From Fidelibacterota bacterium TMED108 (GTDB lineage: Bacteria; Fidelibacterota; Marinisomatia; Marinisomatales; TCS55), in assembly GCA_002172545.1 (NCBI GenBank), contig NHFJ01000003.1, forward strand, positions 1-9,234: 9,234 nucleotides of DNA, written 5' to 3'. The position numbers and the translations under genes are program-made. Below the pieces are notes generated by a model. It saw only the letters and a program-made list of their open reading frames with translations. It did not search any database and had not been told where the DNA came from. Below, in pieces: positions 1 through 6,189 of this stretch (the first letter of the stretch is position 1; every line of letters starts with the position of its first letter).

Positions 1-608
1 CATTGGAGTTAAGTATGTTTTTAAGTTTACCTGCATCTGTTGCATTATTAATAGGATCGGAACAAATAATTTCAGCATTATTTGGATATGGTTCTTTTAA
101 TATTGAGGCAGTAATGAACTCAGCAAATGCTCTATATTATTTTGGCTTAGGTTTACCAGCTTTTGCATTGATAAAAGTTTTTTCAACTTTTTTTTTCGCA
201 AATAATGACACCAAAACTCCTTTTTATATCTCTCTTTTATCTGTAATTTTAAATGTTTTTATTAGTCTTTATTATTTCGAGAATATTGGTTTTATAATTA
301 TCCCTATTGCAACTACAATATCATCTTGGTTTAATTCAGTTATTTTATTTATCTACCTTAAAAATAGAAATTTATTTAAATTCAACAATGTATTTTTAAT
401 TAAATTTATTAAGATAGCATTTGCTTCTATTGTAATGGGAATATTTTTTAAATTTTTGATATCTGTTTTTGAAAGTCAACTTATTTATGAGTTTAATTTT
501 AAATCATTTTATTTGGTTTTATCAGTTTTATTAAGTTTAATTTTCTATTTATTAACATCATATTTTATCAAGGCTTTTAATTATATGGATCTTCAATTAA
601 AGTATTGA
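1..608 (+). CDS. murJ: Lipid II flippase MurJ (MviN), C-terminal part only
   Basis: MurJ flips the lipid-linked peptidoglycan precursor lipid II across the inner membrane and is a polytopic MOP-superfamily protein. The reading frame is open to the left window edge, so the N-terminal part (about 300 residues of a usual ~510) is missing; the TTG at position 3 is an internal Leu codon, not a start. The visible 201 codons contain about six hydrophobic segments (roughly residues 5-27, 44-66, 72-92, 94-119, 129-152 and 168-190), consistent with the last membrane helices of a 14-helix protein. Family-like signatures are LFGYGSFN (residues 26-33, the usual LFxRGxF position) and ANNDTKTPF (66-74, the usual ALxDTxTP loop between helices). 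The stop is one base before the trpS ATG, so the two genes are probably cotranscribed and translationally coupled. In alphaproteobacteria murJ followed by trpS is a common pair, which supports the call. Confidence 0.88.
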   Translation, partial: LELSMFLSLPASVALLIGSEQIISALFGYGSFNIEAVMNSANALYYFGLGLPAFALIKVFSTFFFANNDTKTPFYISLLSVILNVFISLYYFENIGFIIIPIATTISSWFNSVILFIYLKNRNLFKFNNVFLIKFIKIAFASIVMGIFFKFLISVFESQLIYEFNFKSFYLVLSVLLSLIFYLLTSYFIKAFNYMDLQLKY

Positions 609-609
609 T

Positions 610-1623
610 ATGGGAAAAAAAATTTTTTCTGGCGTTCAGCCCACTGGCAATCTTCATTTAGGAAATTATCTAGGTGCAATTAAAAATTTTGTTAATTTAA
701 ATGAAGATGAAAAAAATAGTTGTATATTTTGTGTTGTTGATTTACATGCAATAACAGTAAATCAAGATCCAAAAAAACTCAGAGATAATACAAGAGAGAC
801 AGTTGCAACTTTTTTGGCTAGTGGAATTAACTCAAAAAAAAGTATTATTTTTAATCAATCTCAAGTTAGCGCTCATTCAGAAGCTGCATGGATATTGAGT
901 TGTACTGCAAGAATGGGTTGGTTAAATAGAATGACTCAATTCAAAGAAAAAGCAGGAAAAAATAAAGAAAAAGTCTCATCAGGACTATACACATATCCAA
1001 ATTTAATGGCTGCTGATATTTTGCTATATCTTGCAGATTTAGTACCAGTTGGTGACGATCAAAAACAGCACCTTGAGCTTACCAGAGATATTGCACAAAA
1101 ATTTAATAATGATTATTCAGAATTTGGAGGCAAAGACTTTTTCCCAATACCGGAACCTTTGATATTTGAGGAGTCCTCCAGGGTTATGTCATTAAGGGAT
1201 GGGACAAAAAAAATGTCAAAATCAGAGACATCATCAATGACCAGAATCGAGCTAAGGGATGAAAATGATTTAATCATAAAAAAAATATCAAAGGCTAAAA
1301 CAGATCCATTTCCTATTCCCGAGTCAATTGGTGAATTAGATAATCGCCCAGAAGTTAAAAACTTATTAAATATTTTTTCATCACTAGGTGAAGAGCCGAT
1401 TTTAAATATTCTTAATAATTATTCTGGAAAACAGTTTTCTGATCTTAAAAATGATTTATCAGATTTATTGATTAACAGGTTATCGCCAATAAGGCAGGAA
1501 TTGATAAAAATTGATAATGATGAGGGTTTTCTTAGGGAAGTTCTTAATGACGGTGCTATAAAAGCAAAAGAAAAGTCAGAAAAAAATATAAAAGAAATAA
1601 AAAAAATTATTGGCCTAGGTTAG
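610..1623 (+). CDS. trpS: Tryptophanyl-tRNA synthetase
   Basis: This cytoplasmic class Ic aminoacyl-tRNA synthetase charges tRNA-Trp with tryptophan using ATP. At 337 residues it has the normal bacterial length. The N-terminus carries SGVQPTGNLHLGNYLGA, with the HIGH-type ATP-binding motif as HLGN at residues 16-19. The Rossmann core contains GDDQKQHLELTRDIA starting at residue 148, typical of TrpRS. The second class I signature is an intact KMSKS at residues 201-205. The C-terminal helical part is Lys/Glu rich, as expected for the anticodon-binding region. The ATG lies one base after the murJ stop with no clear Shine-Dalgarno sequence, so initiation by ribosomes finishing murJ is plausible. 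The start is fixed by the family N-terminus, which begins a few residues before the GVQPTG motif. All diagnostic motifs are intact, so the identification is secure. Confidence 0.98.
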   Translation: MGKKIFSGVQPTGNLHLGNYLGAIKNFVNLNEDEKNSCIFCVVDLHAITVNQDPKKLRDNTRETVATFLASGINSKKSIIFNQSQVSAHSEAAWILSCTARMGWLNRMTQFKEKAGKNKEKVSSGLYTYPNLMAADILLYLADLVPVGDDQKQHLELTRDIAQKFNNDYSEFGGKDFFPIPEPLIFEESSRVMSLRDGTKKMSKSETSSMTRIELRDENDLIIKKISKAKTDPFPIPESIGELDNRPEVKNLLNIFSSLGEEPILNILNNYSGKQFSDLKNDLSDLLINRLSPIRQELIKIDNDEGFLREVLNDGAIKAKEKSEKNIKEIKKIIGLG

Positions 1624-1644
1624 ATATATAATAAAGGTTATGAT

Positions 1645-2109
1645 ATGAGAGAAAAATTTTTAGCAGTATTCGATGGAACGGATGAATGTAAGTCGGCTGT
1701 TAGATATGCATCAAGAAGGGCGCAATTAAATAATGCTGACCTTTTGATTGTAGCAACAGTTGATACTGCGGAATTTACATATTGGCTAAGTATAAATAGT
1801 AAGATGATTAATAATATTGAGAAAGAGTCAAAAGAAATGCTGAAAGATCTTTCTAAAGAAATTCTCTCTTACTCAGATATAAAATGTGACTATATTATTG
1901 AACATGGATCAAAGCTTGATGCAGTTAGGAAGCTTATTGAAGAAGATAAGTTAATATCCCTTCTTGTTCTTGCATCTAACAAAAAAGATAAAAAACCAGG
2001 GGTCTTGGTTGAAACAATATCGGGTGAAGGATATTCTATTCCCGTTGTAGTTTTGCCTGGTAATTTAAATGATGATAGTATCGATAAGCTTGCTGGCTAT
2101 AGAGATTAA
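1645..2109 (+). CDS. UspA-type universal stress protein
   Basis: A 154-residue single-domain protein of the universal stress protein (alpha/beta, ATP-binding-like) superfamily. It begins with a beta strand followed by DGTDECKSAVRYASRRAQ (about residues 10-27), where the family has its first strand and helix. It ends with the strand-loop segment IPVVVLPGNLNDDSIDKLA, which resembles Usp proteins encoded beside nfu in other alphaproteobacteria. The classical nucleotide-binding pattern Gx2Gx9G(S/T) expected after LVLAS (around residues 107-111) is not present; the loop reads NKKDKKPG instead, so ATP binding is doubtful. The exact role is unknown: Usp proteins are generally linked to stress survival. 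AAAGG at 1633-1637, seven bases before the ATG, supports this start. It sits 21 bases after trpS and 14 bases before nfu, so it probably belongs to the same transcript. Confidence 0.85.
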   Translation: MREKFLAVFDGTDECKSAVRYASRRAQLNNADLLIVATVDTAEFTYWLSINSKMINNIEKESKEMLKDLSKEILSYSDIKCDYIIEHGSKLDAVRKLIEEDKLISLLVLASNKKDKKPGVLVETISGEGYSIPVVVLPGNLNDDSIDKLAGYRD

Positions 2110-2123
2110 TTAGAGGAGAAGAA

Positions 2124-2669
2124 ATGTTTATACAAACTGAAGAAACCCCGAATCCTTCGACCATGAAATTTATTCCTGGAAAAGATGTAATGGGAGATAG
2201 TGGTAAAACTATTTATTTTAAGGATTCTACAGATGCAAAAAATTCTCCACTGGCAATATCTTTATTTGATATCGAAGGTGTTGAGGGTGTATTTCTGGGA
2301 TCTAATTTTTTAACGATTACTGTTAAGGATATCGAGTGGAGCAATATAAAGCCTTCTATCCTTGGGGTAATTATGAATCATTTTGTTTCAGAAACCCCAA
2401 TACTTTTTAATGAAAATATAGATAGTGTAAAATCAGAGAAACTTGATGAAGTTTCAGAAAAGATTAAAGATATAATTTCTACTCACGTTAGACCAGCAGT
2501 TGCTCAAGATGGCGGTGATATTGTTTTTGAAAGTTATAGAGATGGTATAGTTTATGTAACTATGAAGGGTTCTTGTGATGGTTGTCCTTCCTCAGCCATG
2601 ACATTAAAAAACGGTGTTGAGAATCTTTTAAAACATTATATTCCTGAGGTACAAGGTGTCAGTATCTGA
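2124..2669 (+). CDS. NifU/Nfu-type iron-sulfur cluster carrier protein
   Basis: This protein carries or transfers Fe-S clusters to apo-enzymes in the cytoplasm. It has 181 residues and two domains. An Nfu N-terminal domain (about residues 1-87) starts with the hallmark MFIQTEETPNPSTMKFIPG. A C-terminal NifU-like domain (about residues 108-178) contains VRPAVAQDGGDI and the cluster-ligating CxxC, Cys151 and Cys154, in GSCDGCPSS. This is the architecture of mitochondrial NFU1 and alphaproteobacterial NifU-like proteins, not of E. coli NfuA, whose N-terminal domain is A-type-like, nor of full-length nitrogenase NifU. A strong Shine-Dalgarno AGAGGAG (2112-2118), five bases before the ATG, fixes the start. 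Its last 14 bases overlap the start of the next gene. The Fe-S enzyme MiaB and the iron regulator Fur lie downstream in the same run, and a functional link is plausible. Confidence 0.95.
   Translation: MFIQTEETPNPSTMKFIPGKDVMGDSGKTIYFKDSTDAKNSPLAISLFDIEGVEGVFLGSNFLTITVKDIEWSNIKPSILGVIMNHFVSETPILFNENIDSVKSEKLDEVSEKIKDIISTHVRPAVAQDGGDIVFESYRDGIVYVTMKGSCDGCPSSAMTLKNGVENLLKHYIPEVQGVSI
2645..2649 (+). promoter_or_regulatory. Shine-Dalgarno site deciding the GTG start of the nitroreductase gene
   Basis: TGAGG inside the nfu coding sequence lies six bases before the GTG at 2656. It supports initiation there, within the end of nfu, rather than at a later codon. The N-terminus this start gives also aligns in length with RutE-type proteins (196 residues). 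Confidence 0.55.
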
Positions 2670-3246
2670 GAAAGATATTAAGAAAATTATATTTTCTAAT
2701 GCGAGAACTTATAACGATTGGCAGAGGAAAGGTGTTTCAAATAAGATCTTAAATGAATTATATGACCTAATGAAGTTTGGTCCGACTAGTGCAAATTGCT
2801 CACCGTCTAGAATAATTTTTATCAAATCACCTGAGGCCAAAGAAAGGCTAAAGCCTTTTATTATTGAATCCAATTTAGAAAAAACAATGACAGCTCCAGT
2901 AACCGCTATAATTGCATTTGATATTGATTTCCATAAGCATTTACCGAAACTATTCCCTCATGATCTAGATGCTCAAAACTGGTTTAATTATTCTCAAGAA
3001 GTTGCCTATACCAATGCTTTCAGGAATAGCTCAATTCAAGGCGGTTATTTTATTATTGCCGCTAGAATGCTTGGTTTAGATTGTGGTCCAATGTCAGGCT
3101 TTGATCAAAATGGCCTTGATAAAGAGTTTTTTCCAAACTCAAGCATTAAATCAAACTTTCTTTGTAACATAGGGTATGGTGACCCAACTAATATTTTTAA
3201 ACGTTCTCCAAGATTTGAATTTGATGAAGTTTGTGAGATTTTATAA
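2656..3246 (+). CDS. rutE: RutE/HadB-type nitroreductase (probable malonic semialdehyde reductase)
   Basis: An FMN-dependent nitroreductase-family oxidoreductase of 196 residues, the same length as E. coli RutE, which it resembles along its whole length as I recall that sequence. RutE reduces malonic semialdehyde to 3-hydroxypropionate in the Rut pyrimidine-degradation pathway. Shared landmarks include ARTYNDW (residues 16-22), LMKFGPTSANCSPSR (about 38-52, flavin-binding region), the APVTAI strand, LFPHD, AFRNSSIQGGY, GLDCGPMSGFD (about 140-150) and CNIGYGD near the C-terminus. It starts with GTG inside the last 14 bases of nfu and is followed after three bases by tsaB, so it is embedded in the operon. 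No other rut gene is present, so pyrimidine catabolism is not implied here. The substrate may be malonic semialdehyde from another source, or a different carbonyl or nitro compound. Family assignment is firm; the substrate is inferred. Confidence 0.85.
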   Translation: MSVSEKDIKKIIFSNARTYNDWQRKGVSNKILNELYDLMKFGPTSANCSPSRIIFIKSPEAKERLKPFIIESNLEKTMTAPVTAIIAFDIDFHKHLPKLFPHDLDAQNWFNYSQEVAYTNAFRNSSIQGGYFIIAARMLGLDCGPMSGFDQNGLDKEFFPNSSIKSNFLCNIGYGDPTNIFKRSPRFEFDEVCEIL

Positions 3247-3249
3247 TTT

Positions 3250-3927
3250 ATGAAATTTCTTTGTTTGGATACAACCTTAAATAACTGTTCTATTCATATT
3301 GTATCTCCCGGTAAAGAGTGTCTTACTGTAAGCGATAATCATGTACCTCCTTCCGATGTAATACCAATTCTTGTCAAAAAGGCAATGTTGAAGCTTAATC
3401 TTAAAATTTCTGATATTGATGGAATAATTGTTGCTACTGGACCAGGTAATTTTACAAGTTTAAGGGTAGGAATTTCTTTTGGCGTTGGTTTATCAAAATC
3501 TCTTTCAATTCCTATATATGGAGTATCTTCACTCCAATCTTTAGTGTTCAGCTTTAGAGAAGAAATTAAAAAAAATGAGAATTTCCTTGTGACAATAAAG
3601 GCAAGAGGCGAAGATTATTTTTTTCAGCTATTTGATAATAAGGCTAAACCATCAGCCGAGGCTGTAAAGGCGAATATTTTTTATGCCCAGGAACTTTTTG
3701 CCAATTACAATTTATCTTTCATAGGAGATGGTTCTTTAGATATAGCAATAAAATTGGGGAAAAAAGAAAATATTATTTGCAATAATAATGATATTGATTT
3801 CTTGAAAGTTTTTGAAAATATGAACAAAAATATATTAAAATATAAGGATAATGTTTGGCCTTTATATTTGGCTGAACCTGTTGCGGAGAAAAAAGACCCA
3901 CAATGGTTTGCAAAAAAGGAGAAATAA
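3250..3927 (+). CDS. tsaB: tRNA threonylcarbamoyladenosine biosynthesis protein TsaB
   Basis: TsaB is the non-catalytic ASKHA-fold partner of TsaD in the TsaBDE complex, which transfers threonylcarbamoyl to A37 of ANN-decoding tRNAs (t6A37) in the cytoplasm. The 225-residue protein starts with MKFLCLDTTLNNCSI, the usual first strand of this fold. It has the signature ATGPGNFTSLRVGISFGVGL, with GPGNFT at residues 64-69, and GVSSLQSL shortly after. Near the end it has WPLYLAEP, matching the conserved C-terminal PxYLR-type segment. The start is three bases after the preceding stop, with no strong Shine-Dalgarno sequence. The last 25 bases overlap rimI. The 3' end contains an in-frame A-AAA-AAG heptamer two codons before the stop, annotated separately. 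tsaB-rimI adjacency is widespread in bacteria and supports both calls. Confidence 0.95.
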   Translation: MKFLCLDTTLNNCSIHIVSPGKECLTVSDNHVPPSDVIPILVKKAMLKLNLKISDIDGIIVATGPGNFTSLRVGISFGVGLSKSLSIPIYGVSSLQSLVFSFREEIKKNENFLVTIKARGEDYFFQLFDNKAKPSAEAVKANIFYAQELFANYNLSFIGDGSLDIAIKLGKKENIICNNNDIDFLKVFENMNKNILKYKDNVWPLYLAEPVAEKKDPQWFAKKEK

Positions 3928-4367
3928 AATTAATCCCCTTAAGGCTTAATAATTTTAAAGAAATTTATAATCTACAAGAGCAAAGTGGCGAAAGCCCATG
4001 GGGAAAAGAGTCACTAGTCCATTTTTTAAAAAAAGGGAGCGGTTCAGGGTTTATTTTGTATAAAGAAGCATTGGGAATTGGGTATATTTTGGCTAGAAAA
4101 ATCCAAAATGATCTAGAAATAATATCTCTTGGGATTCTTCCAGATTATAGAAGAATGGGATTAGGATCTATTTTGTTTAAAGAAATGGAAAAATGTATTA
4201 TTAGTGGCAAAAGAGCAAAACTTTTTCTAGAAGTTAATAACAATAACAAGAAAGCGAAAAGCTTCTATAAATCAATGGGCTTGAAAGAAATTAGAGTTTT
4301 AGAAAAATATTATAAGGCTGATGATGGGTATGAAGATGGACTGATGTTATCAAAAGTTTATATTTGA
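3903..4367 (+). CDS. rimI: Ribosomal protein alanine N-acetyltransferase RimI (GNAT family)
   Basis: RimI acetylates the N-terminal alanine of ribosomal protein S18 using acetyl-CoA; in some bacteria related enzymes act on other targets. The protein has up to 154 residues and one GNAT domain. The RimI-type N-terminal region includes SPWGKESL (about residues 31-38). Motif A is ISLGILPDYRRMGLGSILF, with the acetyl-CoA pyrophosphate-binding R/QxxGxG at Arg83-Gly88. The C-terminal part has LFLEVNNNNKKAKSFYKSMGLKE, matching the NxxAxxxYxxxGF motif B. The start is uncertain. The only canonical start codon in this frame is the ATG at 3903, inside tsaB, whose nearest Shine-Dalgarno-like sequence (GGAG, 3885-3888) is rather far upstream at 14 bases. 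The conserved domain really begins around codon 8. A stronger AAGGAGA (3916-3922) follows the ATG but precedes no well-spaced canonical start in this frame. Confidence 0.93.
   Translation: MVCKKGEIKLIPLRLNNFKEIYNLQEQSGESPWGKESLVHFLKKGSGSGFILYKEALGIGYILARKIQNDLEIISLGILPDYRRMGLGSILFKEMEKCIISGKRAKLFLEVNNNNKKAKSFYKSMGLKEIRVLEKYYKADDGYEDGLMLSKVYI
3912..3922 (+). promoter_or_regulatory. Candidate -1 frameshift slippery heptamer fused to a Shine-Dalgarno-like sequence at the tsaB/rimI overlap
   Basis: AAAAAAG at 3912-3918 is read in the tsaB frame as A-AAA-AAG, the heptamer used in E. coli dnaX frameshifting. The tsaB stop (TAA, 3925-3927) follows two codons later. The rimI frame is exactly the -1 frame relative to tsaB, so a slip here would continue ...FAKK into GEIKLIPLRL of RimI and make a TsaB-RimI fusion. 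AAGGAGA (3916-3922) could serve as a ribosome-binding site or ribosome-pausing sequence. In an AT-rich genome the heptamer could be chance, and no strong downstream stem was seen. Confidence 0.35.
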
Positions 4368-4402
4368 TGATTACAATAAAAAATATTCTTGCTAAGGTGT
4401 AA
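4367..4402 (+). CDS. Possible 11-codon leader ORF between rimI and fur
   Basis: An ATG that shares its A with the rimI stop codon (TGATG) opens a short frame, MITIKNILAKV, ending at TAA 4400-4402, two bases before the fur ATG. Its last codons contain the fur ribosome-binding sequence AAGGTG. It could couple rimI translation to fur, or be a chance ORF; it has no composition typical of an attenuator peptide. No conservation can be judged from this window. Confidence 0.15.
   Translation: MITIKNILAKV
4394..4399 (+). promoter_or_regulatory. Ribosome-binding site of fur
   Basis: AAGGTG ends five bases before the fur ATG at 4405. The 37-base stretch between rimI and fur is the longest intergenic gap in the window. 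It shows no convincing -35/-10 pair and no visible Fur-box palindrome. Confidence 0.55.
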
Positions 4403-4404
4403 AA

Positions 4405-4827
4405 ATGACAATTGAAGAAATGTGCGAACAAAAATCGATGAGAATGACCGACCAGAGAAGAGTCATTGCAAAAATTCTCGATAATGCAGACGATCACCCG
4501 GATGTTGAGGAGTTGCACAAAAGAGCATGTTTAATTGATAAAAATATTTCAGTCGCTACTGTCTATAGAACCGTTAGACTCTTTGAAGAGGCAGGAATTC
4601 TTGTTCGACATGAATTTAAAGATGGTAGATCAAGATATGAGAATGTTGATACTAGCGATCATCACGATCATCTTATTGATATTGAAAATGGTGAGATAAT
4701 AGAATTTATGAATGAAGAAATAGAGGTTATTCAAAAAAAAATTGCTGATACTTTAGGTTATGAATTAATTGATCATCGACTAGAGCTTTATGGTAGACCA
4801 AAGGCGACCAAAAAGAATTCAAAATAA
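4405..4827 (+). CDS. fur: Fur-family metal-responsive transcription regulator (alphaproteobacterial Fur/Mur type)
   Basis: A 140-residue Fur-family dimeric repressor that senses divalent metal. In many alphaproteobacteria this ortholog (Fur/Mur) responds mainly to manganese, with iron control taken over by other regulators; which applies here cannot be read from the sequence. The N-terminal winged helix includes RMTDQRRVIAKIL (residues 13-25) and the recognition helix SVATVYRTVRLFEEAGIL (49-66). Likely metal ligands are His31, Glu79, His86, His87, Asp88 and His89, in the DHHDH segment. The CxxC structural zinc site that follows this motif in E. coli Fur is absent: the equivalent stretch is LIDIENGEI. 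The C-terminus LGYELIDHRLELYGRP matches alphaproteobacterial Fur proteins. It lies between rimI and miaB, and its stop codon directly abuts the miaB ATG, so the regulator is probably made from the same message as miaB. Confidence 0.93.
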   Translation: MTIEEMCEQKSMRMTDQRRVIAKILDNADDHPDVEELHKRACLIDKNISVATVYRTVRLFEEAGILVRHEFKDGRSRYENVDTSDHHDHLIDIENGEIIEFMNEEIEVIQKKIADTLGYELIDHRLELYGRPKATKKNSK

Positions 4828-6180
4828 ATGCAAATCAACAAAGATAAGAAAAAATCTCTTTTTATAAAGAGCTATGGGTGTCAGATGAATGAGTATGACT
4901 CTGAGCGAATGGCTGAAATACTTGAACCCCATAATTATTCCTCGGTTAATGAACCAGACCAGGCTGATCTAATAATATTAAATACATGTCATATTAGAGA
5001 AAAAGCTGCAGAAAAAATTTACTCAGAGCTAGGGCGGCTAAAAAAAATTAATAATAAGAATGATAAAAATCCAAAGATTGCTGTAGCAGGATGTGTTGGT
5101 CAGGCAGAAGGACAAGAAATTATTAATAGATCGCCAATTGTTGATCTTGTTTTTGGCCCACTCACTTATCACCAGCTACCAGAGATGCTTGAAAGTATTG
5201 AAACTGATAAAGGATTTCCAAGAAAGAAATTAGTTAATATAGAAATCCCAGATATTGATAAATTCGATCAATTAAAAGGTCCACGCAAATCCTTAAGGTC
5301 AATTAGCTCCCTATTATCAGTTCAGGAAGGGTGTGATAAATTCTGTTCTTTTTGTGTTGTTCCTTATACACGAGGTGTAGAAATATCTAGACCCGCTAGT
5401 CAAATTACAAAAGAAGCAATAGATCTTATTGAGAATGGTGCTAAAGAAATAATTCTTTTAGGTCAAAATGTTAATGCCTGGTTCGGCAAGGGGCTTGATG
5501 AATCTGATTGGACTTTTGCAAGGCTTATTAGAGAATTGTCTAAACTTGAAATAGAAAGAATCAGATACATTACAAGTCATCCTAGAGATATGACTGACGA
5601 ATTAATGCGTTCTCATAAAGATATAGAAAAACTTCAACCTTATCTTCACCTTCCTGTTCAATCGGGTTCAGATAAAGTCCTTAAAGAAATGAATAGAGGG
5701 TATACTTTTTCTGATTACATGAAAATTATTGATAAAACTAGAGAGTATAGACCGGATATTGCAGTATCTGGGGATTTTATTGTTGGATTTCCAGGTGAAA
5801 CAGATAAAGATTTTCAAGATACATTGAAAATTGTAAAAGAAGTAAAGTATGCCCATGCTTATAGTTTTAAATATTCATCAAGACCAGGAACACCAGCGTC
5901 TTTGATGGAAAACCATATTGAAGAACATGTTAAAACAGAAAGACTTAAGATTTTACAGGATTTAATAAAAGAACATACTAGAGGTTTTAATAAATCTTTT
6001 GTTGGGAAAGAAATTGATGTTCTTATTGATAAACCAGGTAATGGTGAAAATAGATTATCAGGCAGATCGGCATATTTACAATCAGTTCATATGGATGGAA
6101 ATACATCAATGATTGGTGAAATTATAAGAGCAAAAGTTACAAAGTCGAGGGATAATAGTCTTGAATGTGTTATTTTATAA
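4828..6180 (+). CDS. miaB: tRNA-2-methylthio-N6-dimethylallyladenosine synthase MiaB
   Basis: MiaB is a radical-SAM methylthiotransferase that converts i6A37 to ms2i6A37 in tRNAs reading codons that begin with U, using two [4Fe-4S] clusters. The 450 residues show all three expected domains. The N-terminal MTTase domain (UPF0004) has cluster cysteines Cys18 (SYGCQMNEYDSERM), Cys54 (NTCHIREKA) and Cys89 (AGCVGQ). The radical-SAM domain has the CxxxCxxC motif at Cys169, Cys173 and Cys176, followed by PYTRG; GFPGET lies further on. A C-terminal TRAM domain occupies about the last 65 residues. The NTCHIREKA form and the HLPVQSGS segment fit MiaB rather than RimO or MtaB. The ATG immediately follows the fur stop codon with no gap and no strong Shine-Dalgarno sequence, implying translational coupling. 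miaA, which makes its substrate, is not in the window. Confidence 0.97.
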   Translation: MQINKDKKKSLFIKSYGCQMNEYDSERMAEILEPHNYSSVNEPDQADLIILNTCHIREKAAEKIYSELGRLKKINNKNDKNPKIAVAGCVGQAEGQEIINRSPIVDLVFGPLTYHQLPEMLESIETDKGFPRKKLVNIEIPDIDKFDQLKGPRKSLRSISSLLSVQEGCDKFCSFCVVPYTRGVEISRPASQITKEAIDLIENGAKEIILLGQNVNAWFGKGLDESDWTFARLIRELSKLEIERIRYITSHPRDMTDELMRSHKDIEKLQPYLHLPVQSGSDKVLKEMNRGYTFSDYMKIIDKTREYRPDIAVSGDFIVGFPGETDKDFQDTLKIVKEVKYAHAYSFKYSSRPGTPASLMENHIEEHVKTERLKILQDLIKEHTRGFNKSFVGKEIDVLIDKPGNGENRLSGRSAYLQSVHMDGNTSMIGEIIRAKVTKSRDNSLECVIL

Positions 6181-6189
6181 AGTGTAATA

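Noticed and set aside
3..5. TTG at the left edge as a start codon for a small membrane protein
   Set aside because: The frame is open to the edge and the content matches the interior of MurJ, so this is a Leu codon in a truncated gene.
1627..1632. Perfect TATAAT between trpS and the usp gene, a possible -10 element
   Set aside because: No TTGACA-like hexamer lies 16-18 bases upstream (the region is an A-run), and such hexamers are frequent in DNA this AT-rich. The resulting leader would also be only a few bases long.
4291..4518. 75-codon open frame on the minus strand across rimI end and fur start
   Set aside because: It lies antisense to two well-supported genes, its product has no recognisable motif, and it has no upstream ribosome-binding site that stands out; it is a shadow frame.
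5668..5856. 62-codon open frame on the minus strand inside miaB
   Set aside because: It is fully antisense to the radical-SAM domain of miaB, with low-complexity Ile/Phe/Asn-rich content typical of antisense frames in AT-rich genes.
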